Positions 34,970-47,066 of a stretch of 64,000 bases of DNA are shown here, one piece after another (position 1 is the stretch's first letter; every line of letters starts with the position of its first letter). The stretch is taken from assembly GCA_023678885.1 (NCBI GenBank), contig CM042996.1, positions 14,566,602 through 14,630,601 of the forward strand, given 5' to 3'. Made by a program: the position numbers and the translations under genes. This DNA comes from Pogostemon cablin (Eukaryota > Streptophyta > Magnoliopsida > Lamiales > Lamiaceae). The notes below the pieces were generated by a model. The model made no database searches. It saw nothing but the letters and a program-made list of their open reading frames with translations, and was not told the DNA's origin.

Positions 34970-36356
34970 TGTTGGCGTTCGATCGTTTGGTTAACGTGAC
35001 TCGTTAGGGTTCCATACGTTTCTAATTCAGCGAAAGCAAGAAAATCAAAAAACGTATTACCTTTCACCAAGGTATATTGAAGAAAATAGATTCTCACCGG
35101 TAGCCTGCGCAGTCCCACCGTTTTGGGCATAACTCTCTCATCCGATCTTGGAATTAAGTGATCTACACGCTAAAACGATCCTCTCTTCCGTGGTTTTCCG
35201 TTAGTATATCACACGTCTTATTCTAAAGTCTGTAAGATTTTATAAAAATCATAGAATGTGGCGGACAACAGCAGCAAACAACCTTCCAGTCTTCTGCTGT
35301 ATTCCCAAGTCCAATCTCGACGTCGTGTGGGCGACGATCCCCCAGATCTTCTCAATCTGCTATTTCCTCACCCTCCTCACAATGTTAGGCATGATTAATC
35401 TCATTGATTAGGGTTTCCGGACAGTTGAGATGACTTATATATGGGCTACAACAGAGACCAGGAGGAGAAATTAGAGTTGGGCTTCCATTAGGCTTAAGTA
35501 TCCAAGCTTAGCCCAAAGCTTATACTTAAGTCCAATAATAATAATATATACCACTAATACTGCACTACCGTTCTAATCCCATAATTATGTTATGTGCTCC
35601 TTCTTATTATGAGCCCGATAGTCTCCCCATGTTTAAGACATACAATGCCCATTAATTAATTAAGTTACTGACAACTCCATTAATTAATATCTCATCTAAG
35701 AGTAGTACCACTCAACCTCATTATTATGCCGGAATAAATCCACCTGCAGGGTTTACATGATAATCCTTATGAGTTTCTCAAGGGGACATCATCAACCTAT
35801 GACGGACACGGATTCCTTCTACAATCAACAGCACACTATAGAGACATCACTACTTCCCAACTCACCGAGTTTGTTAATTTAATACATATAAATCTCACCC
35901 ATTAATGAATCAAAGAAATATATACTGCCCTACGTGTCGAGGTTATTGTATAGGGATTAAGAGCATGAACATCCATAATAACTGAGATCAAGTTCTCCAT
36001 AAGTCAGTATAAGTCGAACGATCTCAAGTGGTCCCGCTCAATACACACAAAGTGCACTAATGCGATTCTATAGCCAAGACAAGCTAATATCAAACCATAC
36101 TACAACCATCCCGATAGAGAGTCCCCGTCTATCTCGGTTGTGAGAATCTGTTTATACTTTATAAGAAAACCGATAATATAATCTTCCACATGTTGCCGCA
36201 CAACATATTATCTACAGTATAAAGTAAGTGGACTATTGCATCGAACATATAAATAAATTATAAGACACAATCATTTGATCTTATGATTCTAATTTCAAAT
36301 AAATTGTTATAACATTGTTCATACAAAAAGCAAGACTTTTAGTATACAATCTAACA
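34970..36356. repeat. Solo LTR G, 1387 bp, inside solo LTR F
   Basis: Begins TGTTGGCGTTCG, ends ATCTAACA, and has perfect 5-bp duplications CATCC (34965-34969, 36357-36361). TG...CA ends, 5-bp TSD, this length and lack of coding DNA fit a solo LTR. The family and orientation are not resolved. Confidence 0.75.
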
Positions 36357-37370
36357 CATCCGCCATCCACCATCTGGAGAGGATTCAAGAGAGTATTCGT
36401 CTACTTGATCGGAGACGGGAATTCTAGAGAGGACGAAGTTGAAGAAGGAGAACCAAACAAATAAGTTTTATTTTCTTTACTTTATTCTTTCTAGTTTTTA
36501 GACTCATGGGTAAGTCTTCTTCCATTGACATGGTTGTTGTTTGTAACACCATGTGCTAAGTATCTTGTTGGTATTGTTAGGGCTTTAGACTGTTTTGACT
36601 ATGTGATTTGATTGCCTTAGACTTGGATCTCTTATACTGCAGATTATTTATTTCCTTATTGAAGTGGATATTTTTAAACTTCATATTATTGTATTTTGAG
36701 TTTTGATTTCCTTTAATTATTCTTGACGGTATCACTGATTGATAGTTAATAGGATTCTCTATTTCTGCATAATAATTGTTGTTTCCTGTGACAGTCTTAG
36801 GGGATTGACCTATAATACCTAAGAGTGTTAGAGAATCAATTTGGAATATTAATTACTTGGTAAAACATCATTATTAGGTAATTGGTAAGGAGATAAAAAG
36901 GATTAATAATTGCGTACCTAGAAAGGAAATTCTAGTGCTCTAGCCTTTAATGGAATTTAGCATTGAGTACCTATAGAGGGAGAGAGAGTTAATTCCTTAT
37001 CAATCCTAAGATTTGCAGCTCATTATAAGTGTTAGATCTTACCCGATAAAGGTGGTCTAACTAGGCTTAGCGACCCTCTTTTAAATATCTACAGGTAATT
37101 AATTTGGATTTAGAATAATCAGTCACATGGTTAAGCTGGATTGTCCTTAGTTTTATCAGTCTCTTATCTTGGAATACTTGACTGTTTTCTCGTCAGCGTA
37201 TTTTAATTTATTTTATTATTTATTAATTAATTTTCATAAATTGAGTTTGTCTTAAATAGAAAAATAGTCATATTAGATTTATTTGTCACTCTGACAATAT
37301 TCCGTGGGTTCGATATTTAACTTGGTCACACGCGCACTACAATTGATCCCTTACACTTGAGGGTGAGATT

Positions 37371-38962
37371 TGATGAGTGATATTTTCACCTAAATTTTAG
37401 TGTCTTTTTATGTATTTTTTCTTATATTTTTATTAGTATTTATGTGCTATTTGGTGGAGTTATGTGTTTTTATGGAATTGAGTGGGAATGAACTTAATCG
37501 TATGTAAAACAGGTGAAATCGGAACAAAAATGGAGAAGTGAGACGAAAGAAGGAAGAAGAAAACAGGGAAGCAAGAACACAGCCAGCCGTGCACCCGTTT
37601 ACTATAAACGGGCCTGTAAGAGATGACTGTGCGACTACATCAGAACGCACAATACGACCATCCCTTGGCCGTGTTGCGGCACATGACTCGTGTGTCGTCG
37701 TAAGTTCGCATTGACCCAGAAACCCTGACACGACTCGAGGCATGTTGTAGTACATGAGTCATGTTGCTGCAGGAATAGAAACATATCAGAACCCTTCTAG
37801 AAGCTTCCCAAGGAGTATAAATACCTAATACTTCAATATTTGATCAAAATTTTCAAAGGGTTTCACTCCTACACCTAGATCACACACTATTTCCTTCATT
37901 TTACACCATCATCTTCATCCATTCTTCATCCATCCATCTACACTTGATCTCCTCCATCAAATCCACCATCCAAGTGATCAAGTAAGCAAAGAAGAGTGAA
38001 GATCACAAGAAGAAGAAGGAGATCTCCATTGAAGGACTTCAAAGGGGGAAACTAATTCTAATTTTTGTGAATTTCTTTATAGTTTAATCATGAAATTTGT
38101 AGATTCAATTGTCTATGTTGTTTTCTCTAAGACTATAATAGGCTAATCTCCTTTGTGAGATTATCCCCATGATTGGTGTTGGATAATTTAGTTTTTATGC
38201 AATTTGATTTTAATCTTGAATGGGTTTTGTGTATTTCTATCATTGAATGTTGATTGCTTGATATATATGATGATGTGTGTGATTAATTGTCATGGGCATG
38301 TGATTAGATTTAGAAATCAATTATGTGCTTAGGATAGTTCATTGAATCATTTCATCATATACTTCATGTGCATTAATTTGGAATGAGATAGAGATATCCT
38401 TCTAGATTTAGAACTCATTGATGGAACATTTAATTAGCTTAATCGAGATATTGATTGATTAGGTGAGGAGACCAAAACTATTAGTGAATTCATAGTACCT
38501 TAAAAGGGAATATTGCATATGATTTAGTACCTCATTAGGGAACTCGTAGAGTAATTAGTACCTAGTGGGAGGTGTTTGCTTTGGTCACGATCATATGTGC
38601 TTTTGCGATCCTTATTGAGGGCCTACATCCTATCCATCTCGAGAGAGAGTTTAGGTGGAATTAGTGATCGCTCCTATGCCTTGTCCATGAGAGATTAGAA
38701 TTAATCGCATGATTACTTTATTATCTATGTCATGATTGTTGTTAATATCATCCTTGCATTATTTGGAACTCATCATTTATCTTTGTTGTTATCTTATTTC
38801 TTGCATTAGTTTAAGTGCGTTCATTTGCACGTTTATCTTCCATCCCATTCCGTCGTCCTTATAAAATCACGATAAACTTGAGATCGCTTAAACTCTAGTA
38901 CCTTCCTCCCTGTAGTTCGATAAATTCTTTAATTGGTCATCCCGACTACAAATGGCCAATCA
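37371..38962 (+). repeat. Solo LTR H of the Athila-like group, + strand, 1592 bp
   Basis: Begins TGATGAGTGATATTTTCACC, the inverse of the end of element A's LTRs, and ends GGCCAATCA. The perfect target-site duplication is AGATT (37366-37370, 38963-38967). It contains the palindrome-rich U3, HSE and TATA in the same order as element A but on the + strand. No internal region remains. Confidence 0.9.
37794..37823 (+). promoter_or_regulatory. HSE plus TATA module in solo LTR H
   Basis: The sequence CTTCTAGAAGCTTCC at 37794-37808 is a perfect inverse-type HSE (nTTCnnGAAnnTTCn). A further GAA lies three bases upstream (37789-37791). TATAAATA follows at 37816-37823, with an 8-bp gap from the last TTC. 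Confidence 0.75.
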
Positions 38963-39192
38963 AGATTCATGTTTTCGAAAGAAAATAGAGATCAGTAATC
39001 TTTATCTATAAGATCTTCTTCTCTAAAGTCTTTATCAATAAGATCTTCTTCTCCCTTTAGAGTGGACGTAGGCAATTTGCCGAACCACTAAACCATTATG
39101 TTTATCATTTTCTTTTCTTTTTTTGATCAATTCATAACCACTAAACCATTGTGTTTATCATTTTCTTTTCTTTATTTGATCGATTCACAACA

Positions 39193-39407
39193 CTTGGTGC
39201 CGTCTGTGGGAAAGGGACGATCAAAGAAAGAAGAAGAAAGAAGGTGTGGGAAAGAAGACAGAAACGAAAAGAAAAAAGTAGACAAAAATAACTCTTTACG
39301 TTTCTGAGAGAGTCCAAGAGCGCAGAACTATTGCAAAGGTCATATCCGGAGTTTCAACCATCAAATCAAGGTGAAAGTTTGTCAGAATGTTTGGAACTTG
39401 TTGAAAT
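39193..39407 (+). other. 5' internal segment of element E
   Basis: About 215 bp after the left LTR: the primer-binding site, then a purine-rich AAAGAAAGAAGAAGAAAGAAG stretch. There is no protein domain. The 69-codon frame crossing it starts within the LTR and is low complexity. Confidence 0.5.
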
Positions 39408-39869
39408 TGTTGAAAATTTTTAATTTCTAATTTAGTCTAACTGTGGGAAATATATTATTATGTAAGTATATTAGCTATTCAATTATTTTATGGACTTAAT
39501 TAAGTGATCCAATTTAGTTGATAAGTCCATGGGCTATAATATTTTGATATAGGCCAATTAAGTAGATACCCAATACTACATGACTGGTGATTATGGGTGT
39601 CCCAGTTGTATAGTATATAAAGGCTCACAAGTTATGGTCCCCAATACACTAAGCCGAACATAGTATTCCCTTCTCCCCATCGGGAGGGATTACTACGGTC
39701 CCATATGAATAAGGAGGCTTAGTTGAGGACGGCCATAAAAACACTGATTCCGAGTTCGTGGTCCATTGAGACGACTCCATGGATTAAGGTACGCTTCCGC
39801 TTTACGGTTAGATCTTTTTGATCATAATATGGCTAAAGGCATTATGGATTTATGGATTTATTTCCAACA
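39408..39869 (+). repeat. 5' LTR of Copia element C
   Basis: Matches 43895-44358 along its length with scattered substitutions. A TATA-like TATATAAAGGCTC lies at about 39614. The primer-binding site begins two bases after its end. Confidence 0.92.
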
Positions 39870-42800
39870 AGTGGTATCAGAACCACCCTATTTATGATTC
39901 TCTGAGATCGGAAAGAATTATGTTTGGATCTAAATTTTTGCTTGTTTAGATCTTTTTATGAAATCACAGTTTTAAAATTTTGAGATTAAAATTTCTCTAC
40001 ACATTCATGAATTTTGGTACATTATTGATATCAATTACTTAATGTATTCGTAGTATTCGGTGCCTTATTAAGAAATCTTGAATAGTTAAAAATGGCATTG
40101 ATATTAATGCTCTATGATTTCATTCTTGGTATTGCCGATTCTACAATGGATTGAATATTTCATCCATTTTAAAATTATACCATCATGATTTATTATTGAT
40201 TAAATTTGGTTATGGTATAAATAAATACACAATGGATTTGTGTCTTCAATGTTTTATAGTAATGTGCATGGTACTACTGTGATTTGAATTCAAAATAAAG
40301 ATTGTAGTTGACATGGGGTATTGGAATTGTATGCAGCCTTTACATACGAATTGTGAAAATTTGACAAATGAGCATCTGTCACTTATAATTTAGATTAAAG
40401 AATTGAAATTATATCAATTTCCCACGGTATTCTATTTACTCATATTTATCAATATTTCCATTTGATAACTATCTTGAGTATGGACATTGGACATACACGA
40501 TTTGCATGTCATCAATGAGGATTTGATCATTGTAGTTGTTATAGATTCTTGATTGCATACATATTTCGGTAAAGGATTTAGTGGTGAATAATTAAGTAGA
40601 GGATAATTGTCTAATTTAAGTTATTTTAAATTAGAATTTGGAATCCCTAATTAAGTTAAGAAATCTTTCAATGTATTTAAATATGTGTGATTCATCTCAT
40701 ATTCCTATTTGGTTAGTGGAATAAAATTTTAGTAAAATTGGGGAGACATTTTTTTAATGTCGTTCAATTAAACATAAATATTTATTTTAAATATTAGTTT
40801 AATTAGTCTCGTAATATTCAATCTAGTCAATCAAAGCATCTTGTTGCCATAGCAACCTCTCTGTGTGGAGTGCGATTTTATTGAAATTACATAGATGTGT
40901 GTGGAATTATTTATGTGTTCTGTATTCGGCCCATAGGTAGGCACAGTTTGACAGGATAATAACACATATGATGATAAGTATGCGATGATTATTTTGAATT
41001 GTTCATGTAAACATCAGCCAGTCCAAAGATAGACTTTTGTTTGACAAAACTTATTATTAGTACTTGATTATTACACCAAGATTGCCCTTGCAGTTAATTT
41101 TTGTCCATAGACGAGGTTAATGTTGCACAAGGTGTCTTGTGATGGGTCCCCATTTAATATCACTAGTCAAAATTTATTTTATGACATGTATGTTGCAAGT
41201 GTATCTTCATGCGGGTATTGATCGACCCAAAGGTATAATAATATTTGGCCCAAAGTACACAAGCTCCTTTGGTGGTGAATACGTGACAGTTATTTATTTT
41301 ACATGTAAGTAATAAGTCGGCCCAAAGGAAGACTATTGTTTGACAATTTTATTGTCAGTATTTGACTACTACGTAGAGGGTGTCACTTACAAGTTGATAT
41401 TATTGTCATTGGACTTGATACTAATGTTATGCTCGATTCCTCAAGATGATTCTAAATTATTTAAATTGTGAAAGATTATAAAGTTTAATGCAAACATAAT
41501 AATTATTTTGTATTAATTCTCTGTACAATTAAAAAGTCTGTCAATTATGTTTAACCTATATCAGCAACAAAATCATACATGATGATAACTTCAACAATAA
41601 AGATAAAACTAGTAGGCTTCAAGAAAATTTAGTCTCAATAAAGTATAAAGGCAATACAAGAAAACCCATTAAGAAGGCTGCTAAAGACAACTAAAGTACA
41701 ACCTTTTGTTTACTCCTAAAGGTTTATGGAATTATTTTATAATACACCACATTAAGATTACTTAGCATGAGTGGTGTTGTGGTGTAGTTAAAAGACAAAA
41801 ATAGTACTCCACAACATATGGTTATTAACTAGAGAAATACCAAAGATTGCAGCTTATGGTCTCAATAAAGTTCCAACCAAAGTAGTTGTGAGAACTCTTT
41901 GAGCTTCACATATGGCGATGTCCAACTAAGGCTAGATCACTGAGATTTACTAAAGAAAATTGGACTCAAATAAATACAAACTACTTTATTGGTTATGAAT
42001 AAAGATAAAAGTTTTATGATCCAGTATTCGGATTATATTTGAGATGGGTAATACAGTATTCTTTAAGGATGTTGATTTGGGGAGAAGAATAATATTAGAG
42101 GCAATGTCTTTGAAGGGGAGCCAATTTCGACCCCTATTAAAGCTTGTAAGATGTGAAAATTCAGAATATTGATATGACAATGTCAATAATATATTTAAGA
42201 AATAACAAATTCAACAAACTTAAGAATTAATGTCACTAAGGTGACCACTAGAGTTGGGAGAAAGACAATTCGAATGATTATTGTAGTTTTCTCCTTAAAA
42301 ATGAGGACACTATGGAGTTGATGGTGGAACATTTAAACAATGTTCATCAAACTATGTAAGGTCTTAATACTCAATAGTGGGTTAATGTTATTAGTTATGA
42401 GTTTAAATCAATACAAGATGATCAGGTTTGCATCTTGATAAAGGATTATACTCAAAATGAAGGAAAATACTTTTTAAGGGACTTTCTTTTCGGTTTCTGA
42501 AAAAGACTCAATTTAGGATAATTGTGGCATTAGTAGAACATTTTGAGCTTGAATTAAATTTGATGGATGTAAAGACAAAGTTCCTTGATGGCAACACTGA
42601 TGACACGATCTCAACGGTCTAAGAACTAAAAGGAAATCATTATATCAATTCAAGTTTATCTTTCACATATAGGAATCACGACTATCATCATGATGTAGTT
42701 CCCTCATTAGTATTTTAGACAAATATAGATGATTGTATGATTCAGTGGGAGAATATTTAAGTTAAACTAAGGGAGACAAGTGTAGTCTCAATCAGGTACC

Positions 42801-43894
42801 CTAAAGTTAATCTAAAGATTTAAGAAATATAGAAATATTCTATATGTTTTGATTGTTGGAAGTTGTTGTATGATGAGGTTTGTACAAGACTTAATTTGGC
42901 TTCTGTTGTTGGTATATTAAGTTGACATTTAAGTAACTATAGTATGGATTTTTATAAAGTATTTACAGAGAACTAAGGATAATATGTTTGCACATCAGGG
43001 ATCAAATTTGCTAGAGATCATAAGGAAGTCTGATTCTGAGTTTGTTGGATGCTAATACAGTATAAGATCCACTTTAGGCTACATCTTTTGTTGGTCGGAG
43101 TGTTGTACATGTAAAAGTATTAAGCAAAAAATTGTAGCTCATTAACCATGACAACAGAAATAGTAGCACACAAATGGGCATCCAATCATGAAATAAAGGT
43201 TGTGAAACTTTGTCACATAAAGTTTATTGTGACAGTTAGTTTGCAGTAAAGTATTAGCAATAAGAATTCTTATAAGTCAAGCATATTGACATAGTATTCT
43301 TGGTTGTTAAAGAAAGTGTTTTATGTGGATAAAATTCTAGTAGAACATATTGTGATAGACTCTAAATGAGGATCCGCCAATTATGTATTTAACGCCCTGT
43401 ATTTGAGCTAGCTACTCATATGGGTGTTAAATGGTTTTAGAATACATTGGTTTAGTGGGAGTCACATTTATTGCTCATTAAGATTTTTAAAGCACTTTGA
43501 TTTGGTAATTCAGTTTTCTGCAGAATAAGTTGATGACTTTGAATTCATTATGAATTCACTTAAGTAATTTTTCATTTTGTAATATTTTACATTATGTATT
43601 GATCTCATTAAAGATTAAAATAGGACCAGTTGGAAATAGACATGATATTGATCACATTGCATGTAATTTTCATGCTACTCATCATATTTGATCTATGTCA
43701 TTGAGTGTATTGATATTGGTGATTGACGGGATTTAACCACGATTTATAATGTGGTGAATGTCAAGGTAGTTCCATATTAGTATATGAGATGGACCAAATT
43801 GTTAAGTATAGCCTGAAGAGTAATAGCATAAAGTTGCACAATTAAGGACTCTTGATATAATTGTTTTGAGAAATATATAGCTCAAGTGGGAGAT
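39870..43894 (+). pseudogene. Copia element C internal region, no intact frame
   Basis: Four kilobases with no frame over 70 codons on the coding strand. RT remnants are still recognisable: DVKTKFLDGN-like translation near 42567-42596 (the DVKTAFLHG motif of Copia RT), and RNase H-like sequence around 43140-43200. Many stops and small indels show that it decayed after insertion. Confidence 0.75.
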
Positions 43895-44358
43895 TGTTGG
43901 AAATTTTTAATTTCCAATATAGTCTAACTGGGGGCAATATATTATTATGCAATTATATTAGCTATTCAATTATTTTATAGACTTAAATAAGTGATCCAAT
44001 TTAGTTGATAAGTTCATGGGCTATAATATTTTGATATGGGCCAATTGAGTAGATACCCAATACTACATGACTGGGTGATTATGGGTGGCCCAATTGTATA
44101 GTATATAAAGTCTCACAGGTTATGATCCCCAATACACTAAGCCGAACATGGTCTTCCCTTCTCCCCATCGGGAGGAATTACTACGGTCCCATAGGAATAA
44201 GGAGGCTTAGTAGATGAAGGCCATAAAATCACTGATTCCGAGTTTGTGGTCTATCGAGACAACTCCATGGATCAAGGTACTCTTCCTCTTTATGTTTAGA
44301 TCTCGCTTAATCATAATAGGGCAAAAGGCATTATGGATTTATGAATTTATTTCCAATA
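43895..44358 (+). repeat. 3' LTR of Copia element C
   Basis: Preceded by the polypurine tract (43882-43894) and followed by the GAAAT duplication. Partner of the LTR at 39408-39869. Confidence 0.92.
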
Positions 44359-44363
44359 GAAAT

Positions 44364-44979
44364 ACATTCTGAACGGTGGAGATGGTATTTGAAACTTTAT
44401 GTCGATGGGAATAGACCAAAAATAGAAGACAGGTTTTTGGGTGATTCAGTTCTGTGCAACGGTGGTTAAAGGGTTATTTTTCACAAACCAACCGTTGGAT
44501 CGAGCTGTAATTTTGACATCACGTCTAAGACTCATAGACATTTTTTGGACGATGAAGATCGAGTTCTGAGATTCCAAGAGTTGTGAACATTGAACGACAG
44601 TTGCGTTGATGTTGTTGGTTTCGATGTTGAGGAGTTCACGGAGGATTTCTCAGTGAAGATGAAGAAAACGATGGATGATCAAGAAAGAAGGTGACTCTTG
44701 CAGATCAGTAAGAGGGATAGGGCGTCGTTCTTTGGACGGCGGTTCGAAGAGATGTTGCGACTCAAGGTGGAGTAGTGATGCAGAAGAGGGCTTCTGTTCC
44801 CTTTAAAAAATAGTTGAGGAATTTACCGAGCTCATTAATAACAGTTGAAGAGTTTACTGGACTCGTCAAAAATAGTTGCTGCACTCGTTAAAACAGTAGA
44901 AGAGGTGGTTGCACCGTAAAGCAGCAGGTGGGAGAAGTAGGAATATTGGTGTAGTGATGCAAGGTCTAAGGTGGAGTAT
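44364..44979 (+). other. 3' internal segment of element E
   Basis: About 0.6 kb between the nested Copia and the right LTR. It is moderately GC-rich but has no recognisable retroviral domain or substantial frame. It contains short repeated phrases (ACTCGTTAAAA / ACTCGTCAAAA near 44860-44890). Confidence 0.5.
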
Positions 44980-45358
44980 TGTTGAGAGGTAGACGCTTGC
45001 ACACGTATAAGTTTTGATGTAAGAATGGAAACAGGCCTGATTGGTGATCTGCTTGCTTTGCAAGCAAGATTATGATCGTATATATGATTTGCAATTTTTC
45101 ATGCATATTATATATGATATTATCTATATATATTGGAGTATATATATGGATTAAGTTTTATTCCTCAGTATGGTTCACAGAATCATCCATATATTCCTAA
45201 GGTTAGGGTTTATATGAGATCTAAATTTATTCATTATCGTTGTAATATTTATCAATAAGATCTTCTTCTCCCTTAAGAGTGGACGTAGGTAATTTGCCGA
45301 CCCACTATAAACCATTGTGTTTATCAGTTTCTTTTCTTTCTTTGATCGATTCACAATA
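44980..45358 (+). repeat. Right LTR of element E (379 bp)
   Basis: Begins TGTTGAGAGGTAGACGC and is uninterrupted. It shows what the left LTR looked like before solo LTR F inserted: CGTTGTAATATTTATCAATAAG spans the empty site. It ends ATTCACAATA followed by the AATGG duplication. Confidence 0.88.
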
Positions 45359-45485
45359 AATGGGTTAATAGATACTACGCCCTCTATCTCAGCACAACTT
45401 TTCATTTACAAAGGATGTGTAATAACTCTGCTAAGATGAAGGGAATATAATATTTTAATATATAGTGGTAGTGGTAGTTGTATTA

Positions 45486-46120
45486 GAGCATCTCCAATAG
45501 TTTATTTAAACAAGATGTGTTCTTTATTTAAAAGAGTAATGGTTTAAAAATGATCTCCAACACACTCTTTAATTTAACATTTAAATCTACATAATGATTT
45601 TCACTCTTCAAATTTGGAAAGGTAAAATCACTCTTCATAATTTAATAGCTTTCAATATTACTCTAATTTTTTGTGTTTTTAAGAAAAACAAACAATAAAT
45701 GAACATTGAAAGGGAAAATATAAAGAGTTTATTAGAGACTTATATATATTTTGATTATGTAAAACTAATATCATTTTTATGCTACCAAATTCCTTTATTC
45801 AATATATTTTAAGGTTAAAACTTGCACCGGGGACACCGAGTCCCCAAATTCCACACTTTTCTAAAGTTATACCCTTTAGTCTTAAATAATATATCTTTTA
45901 GTATAAGAATGTGTATCCTTTATTTCTTGAAAAAGAAATTTAATTTTTTAAATCAAATATTTATACTATTCATATTTAAGCCGATCTATTTAATGAAAAA
46001 ATTATAAGTTATTAATTAAAGTATATACTCTTTAAAATAAAATGTTGTATCCTTACATACTTTGTGTACCCGGAACACAAGAGACCAACTCTTATTTTAA
46101 AGAGTGGATTGGAGATGCTC
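45486..46120. mobile_element. Tourist-like (PIF/Harbinger) MITE, 635 bp
   Basis: Terminal inverted repeats GAGCATCTCCAAT...ATTGGAGATGCTC, the typical Harbinger/Tourist terminus. TTA is at the left (45483-45485) and TCA at the right (46121-46123). No transposase is inside; the 61-codon frame at 45822-46007 is AT-rich noise. Confidence 0.8.
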
Positions 46121-46123
46121 TCA

Positions 46124-46446
46124 GAGCATCCACATCAGTTTTGGGTTTAAACTCATTCTCTCACCTTCATATCATTTTTTGCACACATTTTAATTAAACT
46201 CAACTACCACTTACATCTATATTCCAATTTAACCTAGCTACTGAAGGGCCAACTTTTTAACTATTTTATATCTTTTTTGAAAGCAACTATTTTATATATT
46301 GATTTAAATTAAATTTATGTATCAATACTTAAAAATGTACAAATAAACCAAGTTTATTGATGGGATTTGGGTTTAAACTGATCCACTCACAATGATTTGA
46401 GGTGAATATTTTTTATTTAAACTCAAATTTTTATAACCAGGTGCTC
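46124..46446. mobile_element. Tourist-like MITE, 323 bp
   Basis: Left end GAGCATCCACATCAG; right end complementary at GGTGCTC. TCA lies to its left and TTA to its right (46447-46449), so it directly abuts both neighbours and shares their target-site trinucleotides. The terminal repeats match over only about 7 bp, with shared subterminal GTTTAAACT motifs. Confidence 0.6.
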
Positions 46447-47066
46447 TTAGGACATCTCCAGTCATGTATCCAAACTCAGGTACAATTTTATGTCACATCA
46501 CTGCCACATCATTGCCACGTCAAAAGTTAAAAATTTTCCACATTCATATCTATATCTCCCCAATCATTCCAGGTATAATTAATAATATTTAAGGGTCCCA
46601 CCACCAAACATAATTTATACACATTATCATTTTATTAATTGTTAATATGATTTTCATTTCATGAAAAAATATTTATTATTTATATTTAATTATTTTAAAT
46701 CAATATCTAAATTTAAATTTTTACTATAATAAATTAAATTAAATTATTTTAATATGATTAATAATTCTTTTTTTAATTTTTTTATTAATTGGCCGACATA
46801 ATTTAAATTAATTATGTAAATTCTTTAGTTTTTTTAAAAATTAAATCATAAATTTCATTAAAATATAAAATAATACAAGAATACATGAAATACAAAAAAT
46901 ATACACTAATTAAAATTGAAATATTCATCTTGAAAATAACAATTTTCTAAATATTACCAAATCGTTCCCAATATGATCAACTAAATTGGCGCGAAGTTGA
47001 TGATGTTTTTCTTTATCTCGTAATGCGGAATCTCTCTTGAGGTACTCACTGAATCCTCCGACCAGA

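Larger units (their letters stand above)
34300..38994 (+). repeat. Solo LTR F (Ty3/gypsy type), itself split by two insertions
   Basis: Starts TGATGAGAG and ends GAGATCA, with perfect target-site duplication GTAAT (34295-34299, 38995-38999). Removing the two later insertions (34970-36356 and 37371-38962, each with its own duplicated 5 bp) leaves about 1.7 kb. Its late part carries GTGGGTTCGATATTTAAC and a CACACGCGCACTAC block common near LTR 3' ends. There is no internal domain or second LTR, so it is a solo LTR produced by LTR-LTR recombination. Confidence 0.8.
34022..39192 (+). repeat. Left LTR of element E, split by a nested insertion
   Basis: The sequence runs 34022-34299, is interrupted by 34300-38994 with duplicated GTAAT, and resumes to 39192. 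The second part contains an internal tandem duplication (ATAAGATCTTCTTCTC and TTTATCATTTTCTTTTC units occur twice) not found in the right LTR, so this LTR is longer than its partner once the insert is removed. Confidence 0.82.
39408..44358 (+). mobile_element. Ty1/Copia element C, + strand, heavily decayed
   Basis: LTRs 39408-39869 (462 bp) and 43895-44358 (464 bp), starting TGTTG(G/A)AAATTTTTAATTT. The perfect target-site duplication is GAAAT (39403-39407, 44359-44363). A primer-binding site TGGTATCAGAACC starts at 39872 and a polypurine tract CAAGTGGGAGAT directly precedes the 3' LTR. The right LTR end has mutated from AACA to AATA. Confidence 0.93.
34022..45358 (+). mobile_element. Outer non-autonomous LTR element E hosting four later insertions
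   Basis: LTRs begin TGTTGAGAGGTAG and end CACAACA (left) or CACAATA (right). The left LTR is 34022-34299 plus 39000-39192, split by solo LTR F; the right LTR is 44980-45358. A perfect target-site duplication AATGG flanks the element (34017-34021, 45359-45363). A primer-binding site TGGTGCCGTCTGTGGG starts at about 39195 and a purine tract (AAGGTCTAAGGTGGAG) precedes the right LTR. Without the nested Copia, the internal region is only about 0.8 kb with no retroviral domain, so the original element was a small non-coding, TRIM-like one of about 1.7 kb. Confidence 0.85.

Noticed and set aside
45372..45455. Possible second MITE (ACGCCCTCTATCTCAG...GATGAAGGG) beside element E
   Set aside because: Ends are only loosely complementary and the TA flanks are ambiguous; may be the other half of the MITE interrupted at 34021, but I could not join them convincingly.
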